A stretch of 64,000 nt of DNA from Kiloniellales bacterium. GTDB lineage: Bacteria > Pseudomonadota > Alphaproteobacteria > Kiloniellales > JAKSDN01. Positions 44,522 through 54,015 of this stretch are shown one piece after another; position 1 is the first letter of the stretch; the number at the start of each line of letters is the position of its first letter. The notes beneath the pieces were generated by a model that was given only the letters and a program-made list of their open reading frames with translations, was not told where the DNA came from and ran no database searches. Where the stretch lies: positions 124,001 to 188,000 of the forward strand of contig JASJEC010000001.1 in assembly GCA_030064845.1 (NCBI GenBank), in the 5' to 3' direction. A program made the translations under genes and the position numbers.

Positions 44522-45925
44522 TCAGATCGCCGTTTGATCGGCGATCCGGTTCAGACTTTCTTCCCGACCCAGCACCACCATAACCTCGAACAGCCCTGGA
44601 GAGGCATGGGAGCCGGTGAGGGCAGCCCGTAATGGTTGTGCAATCTTACCGAGCTTTATCGCCCGCGCCTCGGCGAACTGGCGGACGGCGAGCTCGAGCG
44701 CCTCCTCTTCCCAGGTCGCCTGTTCAGCCAAGCGTTCGTGAAGTGCCGAAAGCGTCTCGGAGCCCCCGTCGGCGAGCAGCTTTCGGGCCTTGTCGCTGAG
44801 CTCCAGGGGTCGCCGGGCCGTGTAGAAGGCGGCGTTCTCCGCGAGCTCGACGATTGTCTTCGCACGCGTTCGCAGCCCCGCCATGCCCTCAGCGAGGCGG
44901 GCGAGGCCGGTTTCGTCGGGCGGTCGGCCCTGGGCCGCTTCGAGCCGGTCGGCGACGAGTCCGACCAGCCGCTCGGTTGCCGCCTCGCGGATGTAGTGCG
45001 CGTTCAGGCTGTCCAAGCGATCCGGGTCGAACCGCGCCGGCGAGCGCCCAACGCCGTCCAGGTCAAACCAGCCGACGGCCTGCTCGGTCGAAATGATCTC
45101 ATCGTCGCCATGGGACCAGCCGAGCCTCAGAAGGTAGTTTCTGAGCGACTCAGGCAGGTAGCCCATGTCCCGATAGTCCTCGACGGCGAGCGCGCCGTGG
45201 CGTTTCGACAGTTTGGCGCCGTCCGATCCATGGATCAGCGGAATGTGGGCAAAGGCAGGTGGTTCCCAGTCGAGCGCTCGGTATAGTTGCGTTTGCCGAA
45301 AGGCGTTGGTCAGGTGGTCGTCGCCGCGGATGACGTGGGTGATCCCCATGTCGTGATCGTCCACGACCACGGAGAGCATGTAGGTCGGCGTGCCGTCCGC
45401 CCTCAACAGAACCATGTCGTCGAGCTGGCCGTTGGCGACGGTCACCCGGCCCTGAACTTGGTCATCGATCACCGTCTCGCCGTCGAGCGGCGCCTTCAGC
45501 CTGACCACGGGATCCACGCCGGCCGGCGCGTCGGCAGGGTCGCGGTCCCGCCAGCGTCCATCATAGAGTCGGGCGCGTCCCGCCGCGCGGGCCTCTTCGC
45601 GCATGGCCTGGAGTTCCTCGGGCGAGCAGTAGCAGTGGTAGGCCCGACTTTGCGCCAAGAGCGTCCTAGCGCAGGCGGCGTGCCGCTCCGCCTGGGCGAA
45701 TTGGTAGACCGCGTCTCCATCCCAGTCGAGACCGAGCCAGGTCATGCCGCCCAGGATGGCGTCGACGGCCTCCTGGGTGGAGCGCTTCCGGTCGGTATCC
45801 TCGATCCGCAAGCGGAAGTGGCCGCCGTGATGCCGGGCGAAGAGCCAGTTGTAGAGCGCCGTCCGTGCCCCGCCGATGTGCAGGAATCCGGTCGGCGAGG
45901 GAGCGAAACGGGTGACGACGGTCAT
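44522..45925 (-). CDS. gltX: glutamyl-tRNA synthetase
   Basis: A 467-residue class I synthetase. The HIGH motif appears in [19 protein letters not shown], and the KMSKS variant in [30 protein letters not shown] has the cysteines of the zinc-type insertion. The anticodon domain is the C-terminal third. Alphaproteobacteria often carry two GltX proteins, one acting on tRNA-Gln; which one this is cannot be told here. Confidence 0.93.
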   Translation of the reverse strand: MTVVTRFAPSPTGFLHIGGARTALYNWLFARHHGGHFRLRIEDTDRKRSTQEAVDAILGGMTWLGLDWDGDAVYQFAQAERHAACARTLLAQSRAYHCYCSPEELQAMREEARAAGRARLYDGRWRDRDPADAPAGVDPVVRLKAPLDGETVIDDQVQGRVTVANGQLDDMVLLRADGTPTYMLSVVVDDHDMGITHVIRGDDHLTNAFRQTQLYRALDWEPPAFAHIPLIHGSDGAKLSKRHGALAVEDYRDMGYLPESLRNYLLRLGWSHGDDEIISTEQAVGWFDLDGVGRSPARFDPDRLDSLNAHYIREAATERLVGLVADRLEAAQGRPPDETGLARLAEGMAGLRTRAKTIVELAENAAFYTARRPLELSDKARKLLADGGSETLSALHERLAEQATWEEEALELAVRQFAEARAIKLGKIAQPLRAALTGSHASPGLFEVMVVLGREESLNRIADQTAI

Positions 45926-46080
45926 CGCGGTGCGCGCTGCTGATGGATCATCCTAGAAGAGCGGTGGTTTAACACATGCGGATACGAGGTGCCATGTCGC
46001 AGCCGGTTCACCGGAGATCCCGGCCGCTATCCATCTCGAACTTGCTCCGCCATAATACTTGCCGGACGGGGCATGACGCG

Positions 46081-48243
46081 ATGGCATCCCTGAAGGGACA
46101 GGCTCTCGGTTCCGGGTCGAGAATGGACCGGGCCCGGGATGAAATTCGCAAACTGAGGCCGCTGGGCCAAGGACTGGCACGGCAGCTGACCGACGAGCAG
46201 GACCGCTGGGTCCTCTGGCTGCCGGTCGCGCTCGGCGCCGGGATCGGACTCTACTTTCTTCTGCCGGCCGAGCCCCATCGCTGGCTCGGACCGGCACTGC
46301 TGTGCGCCGTACTCGGCCTGGTCGCCGCGACGCACCGTTTGCCGGGCGGGCGCATCCTGGGATTACTGCTCGGCGCGATCGCTCTGGGTTTCGCCGTTGC
46401 CCAGTTTCGCGTCGCGCTGGTCGCCGCGCCCGTGCTCGAAGAACGGATCGGGCCGACACGGGTGGTCGGGCAGGTTGTCGCGGCGCCGCCGCGCGCTGCC
46501 GGCGAGCGGATCGTGCTCCGCGCCTTGGAGATCGAGGGGCTCCGGGGTCCAACGCCGGCGCGGGCGCGCCTGCGCCTGACCAGCCGCGATCCCGCGGGGA
46601 TCTCGCCGGGCGACTGGATCGAGCTTCGCGCCGTGCTGCGCCCGCCGCCCGAGCCCGCTGCGCCGGGATCCTACGACTTCGCCCGCCGGGCCTACTTCGA
46701 GCGGATCGGGGCGGTCGGCTTTGCCGTGTCACATGTAACACTCCGCGGCAGCGCCCATCGGGAAGACGACCGCGGCTTCTCGACCCGCTGGCGGCTCTGG
46801 TGGGCCGAGCTGCGTCAGACCGTGGGCGAGAGGGTCCTTGCCCGCGTGCCGGACGCAAACGGTGCCGTCGCCGTCGCGCTGATGACCGGTGACCGCAGCG
46901 CCATCCCCGAGTCCGTTATCGTCGCCATGCGCGACGCCGGCCTGGCCCATCTGCTCGCCATCTCCGGCCTTCACCTCGGGCTGGTGGCAGGTCTGCTGTT
47001 CTTCTCCGTCCGCGCCCTCCTAGCCGGCGTGCCCGCCCTGGCGCTGCGCTATCCGATCAAGAAGTGGGCGGCCGTCATCGCCTGGCCAGGCGCTCTGACC
47101 TACCTGTTCCTGGTCGGCGCGACGATTCCCACCCAGCGGGCTTTCCTCATGGTCTCCCTGGCATTGCTCGCGGTCTTGCTCGACCGGAGCGCGATCTCGC
47201 TGAGGCTGGTTGCCTGGGCCGCCGTGGTGGTGCTTCTGGCGGCGCCGGAGAGCCTGCTGACGGCGAGTTTCCAGATGTCTTTCGCCGCTGTCGTCGCGCT
47301 GGTTGCCGCCTATGAAGCGCTGAGGGGTCGATTCGCGGGCGCCGTGGGCGGGCGCGGACCTCTTCGAGGCGCCGCGCTCTATTTCGCCGGTGTCGCCCTG
47401 ACCTCGGTGATCGCCATTGTCGCGACCGGACCCTTCGCGGCCTACCACTTCAATCGCATGGCGACCTATGGGCTGCTCGCCAACCTGATCGCGGTGCCGG
47501 TCACAGCGTTCTGGGTCATGCCGGCGGCCATGGTCGCCTACCTCGCATTGCCGTTCGGACTCGAAGCCCTGCCGCTGACGGTCATGAGCGGCGGCGTGTC
47601 GGTGATCCTTACCGTGGCCCGCGAAGTCGCCGCCTTGCCGGGAGCCGTCCGGTTGATCGAGGCGAGCTCCTTCGCCGCCTTCGTGAGTGTCATCCTCGGC
47701 GGTCTCTGGCTCTGCATCTGGCGGCGACCCTGGCGGCTCTTCGGACTCGGCGCCGTCGGGCTCGGGATCGCTGCGGCGCTGTGGGTCACGCCCCCGGACA
47801 TTCTGGTCGACGGGGGCGGGCGGCTGCTCGCCCTGCGCGACCCCGACGGCCGGCTCTGGCTGTCGACAACCCGGCGCGAGAGTTTCACCGCCGGTGTCTG
47901 GCTGCGCCGGGCCGGGCAGGGGAGCGCCGAGCCTTGGCCGCTCGAGGAGGAGAACCCGGCGTCGCCGCTGCTCTGTGACTCCTCCGGGTGCGTTGCCCGT
48001 ATCGAAGAGCACCTGGTCGCCTTCGCGCTCAGCGGGGCGGCTTTGGAAGAGGACTGCCGTCGGGCCGGCGTGCTGATCAGCCTCGAGCCGTTCCGGGGTC
48101 GCTGTCCGAAGCCGGCCGCGGTGATCGACCTCTTCGACCTTTGGCGCGAGGGCGCCCATGCGATCTGGCTACATCCGCGCGGCCTGACGATCGAGACCGT
48201 GGCGGGCGATCGCGGTCGTCGGCCCTGGGTGAGGCAGCGCTAG
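46081..48243 (+). CDS. comEC: ComEC/Rec2-type DNA uptake channel protein
   Basis: A 720-residue polytopic membrane protein. It has an N-terminal DUF4131/OB region (GPTRVVGQVVAAPPRAAGER), then the Competence domain with AVAVALMTGDRSAIPESV and GLAHLLAISGLHLGLVAGLL. The C-terminal part (about 570-720) is a degenerate domain and not a full metallo-beta-lactamase, as is common in this class. It should move single-stranded DNA across the inner membrane. The start is uncertain: ATG 45994 has a better GAGGT site but adds 29 unusual residues over a promoter-like sequence. Its TAG stop is the first three bases of a palindromic repeat. Confidence 0.88.
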   Translation: MASLKGQALGSGSRMDRARDEIRKLRPLGQGLARQLTDEQDRWVLWLPVALGAGIGLYFLLPAEPHRWLGPALLCAVLGLVAATHRLPGGRILGLLLGAIALGFAVAQFRVALVAAPVLEERIGPTRVVGQVVAAPPRAAGERIVLRALEIEGLRGPTPARARLRLTSRDPAGISPGDWIELRAVLRPPPEPAAPGSYDFARRAYFERIGAVGFAVSHVTLRGSAHREDDRGFSTRWRLWWAELRQTVGERVLARVPDANGAVAVALMTGDRSAIPESVIVAMRDAGLAHLLAISGLHLGLVAGLLFFSVRALLAGVPALALRYPIKKWAAVIAWPGALTYLFLVGATIPTQRAFLMVSLALLAVLLDRSAISLRLVAWAAVVVLLAAPESLLTASFQMSFAAVVALVAAYEALRGRFAGAVGGRGPLRGAALYFAGVALTSVIAIVATGPFAAYHFNRMATYGLLANLIAVPVTAFWVMPAAMVAYLALPFGLEALPLTVMSGGVSVILTVAREVAALPGAVRLIEASSFAAFVSVILGGLWLCIWRRPWRLFGLGAVGLGIAAALWVTPPDILVDGGGRLLALRDPDGRLWLSTTRRESFTAGVWLRRAGQGSAEPWPLEEENPASPLLCDSSGCVARIEEHLVAFALSGAALEEDCRRAGVLISLEPFRGRCPKPAAVIDLFDLWREGAHAIWLHPRGLTIETVAGDRGRRPWVRQR

Positions 48244-48380
48244 AGCGGATCATGTTTGGTCGGAACCAGTTCGTGGTTCCGACCAAACATGTGGATCCGC
48301 TCTACAGCCTAGAGGTAGAGCAGATTCACGCGATTGAATGGATCGCACTGGGCGAGTCCATTCAATCGCGATCTGATCTA
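48241..48380 (+). repeat. composite two-hairpin palindromic repeat, copy 2
   Basis: Hairpin A (48241-48304) has TAGAGCGGATC ends and CATGTTTGGTCGG arms. Hairpin B (48316-48380) has TAGAGCAGATTCACGCG and ATTGAATGG arms. An 11-bp joint separates them. It fills the whole gap between convergent comEC and the acetyltransferase gene, and both stop codons (TAG) lie in its ends. Confidence 0.9.
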
Positions 48381-48830
48381 GAGGGTTTTATCGAACCGCA
48401 GGATCATCCCTGTCTTCTCGTCGCCGTTGAAGCCGAGCTTCCGGTAGAAGCCGGCGGCGCCGCGCAGCCGTCCGGTCAACAGCATGACTTTGTAGCAGCC
48501 GGCCAACCGGGCTTGCTCGACGGCGTGCGCCATGACCGCCTGGCCCAAGCCTTCGCCGCGCCTGTCGGTGGCCGCAACGACGTTCTCGATCAGGGCGTAG
48601 GGCGCACCGCCGTAGGTCATGTTGGGCAGGACATGGAGCGTCACGGCGGCGAGCGGGCCGTCTCCGGCATCGGCGACGAAGACATCAGTTCCCGGATGGG
48701 CTAAGAGCCTGCGCCACTGTTCTTCGCCCCTGGCACCGGTCAGGGGCGGCCGCTCGGAATTGAGCTCGGCGTAGAGACGGCAAAGAGCCAGGAAATCGTC
48801 CAGGGCGGCGGAACGGACGCGCACCGGCAC
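48378..48830 (-). CDS. GNAT-family N-acetyltransferase
   Basis: A 150-residue acetyl-CoA-dependent acyltransferase. ENVVAATDRRGEGLGQAVMA contains the R/QxxGxG/A pyrophosphate loop (DRRGEGLG). YKVMLLTGRLRGAAGFYRKL and GF complete motif B. The acceptor is unknown. It ends at a TAG provided by the adjacent palindromic repeat and lies 53 bp after lexA in the same direction, so both may be co-transcribed. Confidence 0.85.
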   Translation of the reverse strand: MPVRVRSAALDDFLALCRLYAELNSERPPLTGARGEEQWRRLLAHPGTDVFVADAGDGPLAAVTLHVLPNMTYGGAPYALIENVVAATDRRGEGLGQAVMAHAVEQARLAGCYKVMLLTGRLRGAAGFYRKLGFNGDEKTGMILRFDKTL

Positions 48831-48883
48831 GGCTCACGGCGAGGCGGCGCGGCCGGAGACTGGGGCCGGCCGCACCAATCGTC

Positions 48884-49576
48884 TCAGTAGCTGCGGATCA
48901 GGCCGACCAGGCAACCCTGGATGCTGACGCGATCGGCCGGGAAGATGCGGGTCTCGTATTCCTTGTTCGCCGGCTCCAGGGCGATCGAGTTGCCGTGCTT
49001 GCGGAAGCGCTTCAAGGTGGCCTCTTCGTTGTCGACCAGCGCCACGACGATGGAGCCGTTCTCGGCGACGTCGCGCCGCTGAATCAGGACCGTGTCGCCG
49101 TCCAGGATCCCGGCATCGACCATCGAGTCGCCCTCGACTTCGAGCGCGTAGTGTTCTCCGCGCCGCAGCAGGCTGCTCGGAACGTCGACGAAGTTCGAAT
49201 AATCGCGCAGAGCTTCGATCGGCGTGCCCGCGGCGATTTTGCCGTAGAGCGGCAGTTGAACGGTGTCGCCCGGCTCGGCGGCCTCGCTGCCCGAAAGCTG
49301 GCCCGTGAAGTCCACCTCGATGACTTTCGGCGCGAAGCTGCCGCCGGCGCCCGGCTTGGAGCCGTCGGGCAGTCGCAATACCTCCAAAGCCCTGGCCCGG
49401 TGTGGCAGGCGGCGAATGAAGCCGCGCTCGACCAACCCCGTGACCAGACGGTGAATGCCCGACTTCGACTTGAGGTCCAAGGCGTCCTTCATCTCGTCGA
49501 ACGAGGGCGAGACACCCTGTGTGCTGAGATGGTTGTGGATGTAGAGCAAGAGCTGATGCTGCTTCTTGGTCAACAT
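48884..49576 (-). CDS. lexA: LexA repressor
   Basis: A 230-residue SOS repressor. The N-terminal winged helix ([19 protein letters not shown], then [19 protein letters not shown]) binds DNA. The self-cleavage site is Ala116-Gly117 in GKIAAGTP. Ser151 in EGDSMVDAG and Lys189 in EEATLKRF form the catalytic dyad. Two SOS-box-like sites lie upstream at 49617-49656, implying autoregulation. The start [10 protein letters not shown] is the standard N-terminus. Confidence 0.95.
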   Translation of the reverse strand: MLTKKQHQLLLYIHNHLSTQGVSPSFDEMKDALDLKSKSGIHRLVTGLVERGFIRRLPHRARALEVLRLPDGSKPGAGGSFAPKVIEVDFTGQLSGSEAAEPGDTVQLPLYGKIAAGTPIEALRDYSNFVDVPSSLLRRGEHYALEVEGDSMVDAGILDGDTVLIQRRDVAENGSIVVALVDNEEATLKRFRKHGNSIALEPANKEYETRIFPADRVSIQGCLVGLIRSY

Positions 49577-49616
49577 GGCCGATCCTGTCGCCCCCTCTGG
49601 GTCACCACTAGATTTA

Positions 49617-49656
49617 GAACAAAACGTAAACTCACGCGCATGTTCTAGTTTAGTTC
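49617..49656. promoter_or_regulatory. LexA (SOS) boxes upstream of lexA
   Basis: GTTC-TAGTTTA-GTTC at 49642-49656 is a perfect match to the alphaproteobacterial direct-repeat SOS box GTTC-N7-GTTC. A second, weaker one, GAAC-AAAACGT-AAAC, lies at 49617-49631. Both lie in the 137-bp gap between moeA and lexA, 40-80 bp before the lexA start. Confidence 0.85.
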
Positions 49657-49713
49657 TTTTCAGACGTCAAGCTTACGGCGGCCTTGATCGCACCGCGCCA
49701 CAACTTTGTCCCC

Positions 49714-50928
49714 TTAACCTGCGGGAAAGCAGCCCGAAAGCGGCAGGATGTCGACCGGTTCTCCGGCCTCGGCGGCAGGCGCGTGAGGCGGCCGCACGAT
49801 CAGGCAGTCGGCTTCCGCCAGAACGGCCAGCATGGCGCTGTCCTGGCGCTCGAAAGGTTCGGCCAGGAGTTGCCCGTTTTCCTCGCGCAGACGCGCGCGC
49901 AAGTAGTCCTGGCGCCGGTCGTTGGCGGCGAGGCCGCCGGCCAGCGTGGCGCGCCGGGTGCGGTGCGGCTCGTCCCGGCAGCCCCGCATGATGTCGATCG
50001 CTGGCTTGAGGAAGAGTTCGGCGCAGACCAGGCTGGAGACCGGGTTCCCGGGCAGGCCGAGCACGGGGAGCGCCCCCATGCGCCCGAACATCAGAGGCTT
50101 GCCCGGGCGCATCGCGATCCGCCAGAAGTCGAGTTCCATGCCGAGCGACTCGAGGACGCTTCCGACGATGTCGTGCTTTCCGACCGACGCGCCACCCGAG
50201 GTCACCAGAAGGTCGGCACCACGGGCCGCTTCGAGGCGGCTACGCAGCGCCTCGGGCGAGTCCTCGGCGATGCCGAGATGGAGCGGCTGGGCGCCGCAGA
50301 GGCGGACGAAGGCCGAGAGCGAGAAGCCGTTGGAGGCAACAATCTCGCTCGGACCCGGCGCCGTGCCGGGCAGGACCAGCTCGTCGCCGGTGGAGAGCAC
50401 GGCGATGCGGGGCCGGCGATGCACCGTGAGCCACGGCACGTTCATGGCCGCGGCTAAGCCGATATCGCGCGGCGACAGGCGGCGGCCGGCCGGGAGGCCG
50501 AGTTCTCCCGCCTTGAAGTCGAGGCCCGCGGGCCTGACGAAGCGGCCTGCGGCAACCGGTTCCGGGAAGGTGACCCGGGTTCCCTCGGCGGTCACGTCTT
50601 CCTGGATCACCACTGCGTCGGCGTCCGGGGGCAGGGGTGCGCCGGTAAAGATTCGGACGGTCTGGCCCGCCGCGAGGGCTTCATCGTGGCGCCCGCCCGC
50701 GGCGACCTCGCCGACCATGGTCAGCGTCACCGGCGGTTTCGCGAGGTCCACGCTCCTGACCGCATAGCCGTCCATCGACGATACCGGGCAGGGTGGCTGA
50801 GTGACACGGGCGTGAAGATCTTCGGCAAGGACGCGGTCGAGACCTTCGGAGAGGCTCACCAATTCGGTCTCGAGCGGCTCGACCGCCGCTGTGACACGGG
50901 CCAGCGCATCCTCGACGGGGATCATCAA
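49714..50928 (-). CDS. moeA: molybdopterin molybdotransferase
   Basis: A 404-residue enzyme that inserts molybdate into adenylated molybdopterin. [13 protein letters not shown] is the N-terminal signature. [19 protein letters not shown] and [20 protein letters not shown] form the active-site core of the MoeA/gephyrin-E fold. The start overlaps the moaC stop by 4 bp, so moaC-moeA are coupled. Confidence 0.93.
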   Translation of the reverse strand: MMIPVEDALARVTAAVEPLETELVSLSEGLDRVLAEDLHARVTQPPCPVSSMDGYAVRSVDLAKPPVTLTMVGEVAAGGRHDEALAAGQTVRIFTGAPLPPDADAVVIQEDVTAEGTRVTFPEPVAAGRFVRPAGLDFKAGELGLPAGRRLSPRDIGLAAAMNVPWLTVHRRPRIAVLSTGDELVLPGTAPGPSEIVASNGFSLSAFVRLCGAQPLHLGIAEDSPEALRSRLEAARGADLLVTSGGASVGKHDIVGSVLESLGMELDFWRIAMRPGKPLMFGRMGALPVLGLPGNPVSSLVCAELFLKPAIDIMRGCRDEPHRTRRATLAGGLAANDRRQDYLRARLREENGQLLAEPFERQDSAMLAVLAEADCLIVRPPHAPAAEAGEPVDILPLSGCFPAG

Positions 50929-51401
50929 GACGCCTCGTAGGTGCCTGACTTGCCGCCGGATTTATGCGTCAGGCGGATGTCGCCGATGCGCATGGCGCGG
51001 TCCGCCGCCTTGCACATGTCGTAGATCGTCAGGGCCGCGACCGAGACCGCGGTCAGGGCTTCCATCTCGACGCCCGTCTTCCCCGTGACCTTGCAGGTCG
51101 CGGCGATGTCGACCGCGTTGCGCGCCTCGTCCAGCTGCAGGTCGAGCTCGACCGAAGTGATCGGCAGGGGGTGGCAGAGCGGGATCAGCTCCGCCGTCCG
51201 CTTGGCACCCATGATGCCCGCGAGCCGGGCCACGGCGAGCACGTCGCCCTTCTGCACGCCGCCGTCGCGGATCAAGGCGAGGGTTTCCGCGGCCATGTAG
51301 ACCGCGCCCTTGGCGACGGCCACCCGCGTGGTTTCGGCCTTGGCCGAGACGTCGACCATCACGGCCTTGCCTTCCGCGTCAAAGTGGGTGAGGCGCGGCA
51401 T
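50925..51401 (-). CDS. moaC: cyclic pyranopterin monophosphate synthase accessory protein
   Basis: A 158-residue enzyme making cyclic pyranopterin monophosphate with MoaA in molybdenum cofactor synthesis. [20 protein letters not shown] and [20 protein letters not shown] hold the active-site residues. KSGGKSGTY is the C-terminal signature. It lies 10 bp after trpC and overlaps moeA, the usual trpGDC-moaC-moeA order. Confidence 0.95.
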   Translation of the reverse strand: MPRLTHFDAEGKAVMVDVSAKAETTRVAVAKGAVYMAAETLALIRDGGVQKGDVLAVARLAGIMGAKRTAELIPLCHPLPITSVELDLQLDEARNAVDIAATCKVTGKTGVEMEALTAVSVAALTIYDMCKAADRAMRIGDIRLTHKSGGKSGTYEAS

Positions 51402-51411
51402 CTCGGGGCGG

Positions 51412-52221
51412 TCAGCCGGCCGGAACCGACTGGCGCTTCACCAGGCGCGCCGCCGCCGCCGCGACGTCGTCTTGGCGCATCAGGGATTCGCCGATCAGGA
51501 AAGCCCGGGCGCCGGCCGCGTAGGCCCGGGCCAGATCCGCCGGCTCGTAGAGGCCGCTCTCCGCGACCACCAGCCGGTCGGCCGGAACTTGCGGAGCCAG
51601 CGCCTCGCAGGTCGCCAGGTCGACCGCCAGGGTCTTGAGGTTTCTGTTGTTGATGCCGATCAGCGGCGACGCGAGCGCGAGCGCGCGCTCCAGTTCCTCC
51701 CGGTCGTGGACTTCGATCAGCACGTCCATCTCCCAGTCCCGGGCGCAGGCCTCCAGCTCCGCCGCCTGGCCGTCGTCGAGCGCGGCCATGATCAGCAGGA
51801 TGCAGTCGGCGCCGACCGCCCTCGATTCGACGATCTGGTAGGGGTCGAGCATGAAGTCCTTGCGCAGGACGGGCAGCCTTGCGGCGTGCCGCGCGTCGAC
51901 CAGATGGGCGTCGCTGCCCTGGAAGTAGGGCTCGTCGGTCAAGACGGAAAGACAGGCGGCGCCGCCCCGCTCGTAATCCCGGGCAAGCCGGGCCGGATCG
52001 AAGTCCGCCCGGATCAGCCCCTTGCTCGGCGAGGCCCGTTTGATCTCGCAGATCAGGGCGTGCGCGCCCTCGGCCGACCGCGCGATCAGGCGCTGGCGAA
52101 AGCCGCGGACCGGCCCGGCTTCGCGCGCCGATGCCTCGAGCTGCGCGAGGCCGACCCGCGCCTTCGCCGCTTCGACCGCGGCCCGCTTGTCGGCGCAGAT
52201 CCGCTCCAGGACATCGCTCAC
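51412..52221 (-). CDS. trpC: indole-3-glycerol phosphate synthase
   Basis: A 269-residue TIM-barrel enzyme of tryptophan synthesis, closing the indole ring. [13 protein letters not shown] carries the catalytic Lys and phosphate grip. [15 protein letters not shown] and [14 protein letters not shown] are family signatures. It is a single-function enzyme, not fused to TrpF. It overlaps the trpD stop by 4 bp. Confidence 0.95.
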   Translation of the reverse strand: MSDVLERICADKRAAVEAAKARVGLAQLEASAREAGPVRGFRQRLIARSAEGAHALICEIKRASPSKGLIRADFDPARLARDYERGGAACLSVLTDEPYFQGSDAHLVDARHAARLPVLRKDFMLDPYQIVESRAVGADCILLIMAALDDGQAAELEACARDWEMDVLIEVHDREELERALALASPLIGINNRNLKTLAVDLATCEALAPQVPADRLVVAESGLYEPADLARAYAAGARAFLIGESLMRQDDVAAAAARLVKRQSVPAG

Positions 52222-53243
52222 GCGTCCGCTCCTTCGTTGGTGACCGCCACCAGCCCCTCCAGCACCTTGGCGGCCCGGCCGCTGTCGATCGCGTCTTTTG
52301 CCATGGCGACGCCAAGCTTCAAGTCTTCGATCTTGCCGGCCACCACCAGGGCCGCCGCGCTGCCGTAGAGCACGATATCCCGGTAGGGACCCGCTTCGCC
52401 CTGCAAGACGGCCTTCAGCGCCTCGGCGTTCCGGGCGGCGTCGCCGCCGGCCAGATCGTCCAGCGTGGCCGTCGGCAGGCCGGCGTCCTCCGGGCTCACC
52501 TCGAAGGTGGTCACCGCCCCGTCCTTGAGCTGGGCGACCTGCGACGGGCCGGTCGTGGACAGCTCGTCAAGTCCGTCGGCGCCGTGCACCACCCAGGCCG
52601 CCTCGTGGCCGAGCCCCTTCAACACTTGGGCCATGGGCTCTATCCAGTCCGGCGAGAAGACGCCGACGAGCTGGCGCTTGACCCGCGCCGGGTTCGACAG
52701 GGGCCCCATGAGATTGAAGATCGTCCGGGTGCCCAACTCGACCCGGGTGGGGCCGACGTGGCGCATGGCGCTGTGGTGCCGCGGTGCCATGAGGAAACAA
52801 GTGCCGACCTCCCTAAGCGCCTTCTCGACCAGGCGCAGGTCTGCCTCGATATTGACACCCAGGGCCGCCAGCACGTCGGCGGCGCCGCTCTTGGACGAGA
52901 GGGCCCGGTTGCCGTGCTTGGCGACCGGTACGCCGCAGGCGGCGATGACGAATTGGCTGGCGGTCGAGATATTGTAGGTGCCCGAGGCGTCGCCGCCGGT
53001 TCCGCAGACATCGATCGCGTCAGCTGGCGCCTCGATGGTCAGCATCTTGCCCCGCATGGCGCGGACCGCGCCGGTGATCTCGGCAACGCTCTCTCCGCGC
53101 ACACGCAGCGCCATCAGGAAGGCGCCCATCTGAGCCGGGGTGGCATCGCCCGACATGATGATGTCGAAGGCCCGCTCGGCCTGCACCTCGGTCAGCACTT
53201 GGCCGGTCGCGACCTGGCCCAGAAGCTCCTTGAGGTTGCTCAT
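52218..53243 (-). CDS. trpD: anthranilate phosphoribosyltransferase
   Basis: A 341-residue transferase adding phosphoribosyl to anthranilate. [18 protein letters not shown] is the PRPP-binding loop. [20 protein letters not shown] and [20 protein letters not shown] contribute the anthranilate and Mg sites. MSNLKELLG at 53243 is the family start; ATG 53255 adds four residues. It lies 48 bp after trpG. Confidence 0.95.
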   Translation of the reverse strand: MSNLKELLGQVATGQVLTEVQAERAFDIIMSGDATPAQMGAFLMALRVRGESVAEITGAVRAMRGKMLTIEAPADAIDVCGTGGDASGTYNISTASQFVIAACGVPVAKHGNRALSSKSGAADVLAALGVNIEADLRLVEKALREVGTCFLMAPRHHSAMRHVGPTRVELGTRTIFNLMGPLSNPARVKRQLVGVFSPDWIEPMAQVLKGLGHEAAWVVHGADGLDELSTTGPSQVAQLKDGAVTTFEVSPEDAGLPTATLDDLAGGDAARNAEALKAVLQGEAGPYRDIVLYGSAAALVVAGKIEDLKLGVAMAKDAIDSGRAAKVLEGLVAVTNEGADA

Positions 53244-53291
53244 GTCACCGGTCACGGGCCCGGACTCCGCGTGCCCGTCGGTTTCGACCGC

Positions 53292-53873
53292 TCAGACATC
53301 GTTCTTCCCGGCGATTGTCAGGAAGTTCTTCAGCAGGGCGTGGCCGTGTTCGGTGGCGATGCTCTCCGGATGGAATTGGACGCCATGAACCGGGAGTTCC
53401 TTGTGGCGCAACCCCATGATGACGCCCTCGTCGCACTCCGCCGTGATCTCGAGGCAATCCGGCAGGCTGTCCCGCTCGACGGTCAGGGAATGGTAGCGGG
53501 TCGCCTCGAAGCGTTCGGGCAAACCCTGGAAAACGCCTTCTCCGGTGTTGCGGACCTCGCTGGTCTTGCCGTGCATCGGGCTCGGTGCGCGCACGACCCG
53601 GCCGCCGAAAGCCTGTCCGATCGCCTGGTGGCCGAGACAGACCCCCAGGATTGGCCGCTGGCCGGCCGCCGCCTCGACCAGGTCCAGGCAGATGCCCGCC
53701 TGATCAGGATCGCAGGGACCCGGAGAGAGAACGATTCCCTGGGGTTCCATCGCCAGTGCCTCGGCCACCCCCAGGGCGTCGTTCCGCTTCACGGTAACCT
53801 CGGCGCCAAGCTCTCCGAGGAAATGGAAGAGGTTGTAAGTGAAGCTGTCGTAGTTGTCGATTAAGAGAAACAT
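53292..53873 (-). CDS. trpG: anthranilate synthase glutaminase component
   Basis: A 193-residue GATase1 subunit giving ammonia to Trp[18 protein letters not shown] is the N-terminal signature. Cys79 in [16 protein letters not shown] and His-x-Glu in [10 protein letters not shown] form the triad. It is the first gene of trpGDC-moaC-moeA. Its partner trpE is about 4.2 kb away, beyond the copper module, an arrangement that departs from the usual trpE-trpG adjacency. Confidence 0.95.
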   Translation of the reverse strand: MFLLIDNYDSFTYNLFHFLGELGAEVTVKRNDALGVAEALAMEPQGIVLSPGPCDPDQAGICLDLVEAAAGQRPILGVCLGHQAIGQAFGGRVVRAPSPMHGKTSEVRNTGEGVFQGLPERFEATRYHSLTVERDSLPDCLEITAECDEGVIMGLRHKELPVHGVQFHPESIATEHGHALLKNFLTIAGKNDV

Positions 53874-53978
53874 ATCAAAACGTTAGAAGCGTAAGCCTGG
53901 AGCCGCGCCTAGCGGCTGCTCCGGTTATATCAGCAAGGCCCAGGCGGTGAAAGCCGAGGGACCAAGGCGATCGCGGGC

Positions 53979-54009
53979 TTGACCTTCTAGTTACTGGAAG
54001 CCTCATATC
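53979..54009 (+). promoter_or_regulatory. CueR-type promoter of copA
   Basis: TTGACC (53979-53984) and CATATC (54004-54009) are separated by 19 bp, the long spacer typical of MerR-family activated promoters. The spacer holds a partial dyad, CCTTC and GGAAG around TAGTTACT. The predicted transcript starts near 54016, the copA ATG itself, suggesting a leaderless mRNA. Confidence 0.7.
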
Positions 54010-54015
54010 GGGCGC

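Noticed and set aside
46081-48243. ComEC as a pseudogene because the C-terminal metallo-beta-lactamase domain is degenerate
   Set aside because: The reading frame is intact and such C-termini are common in alphaproteobacterial ComEC.
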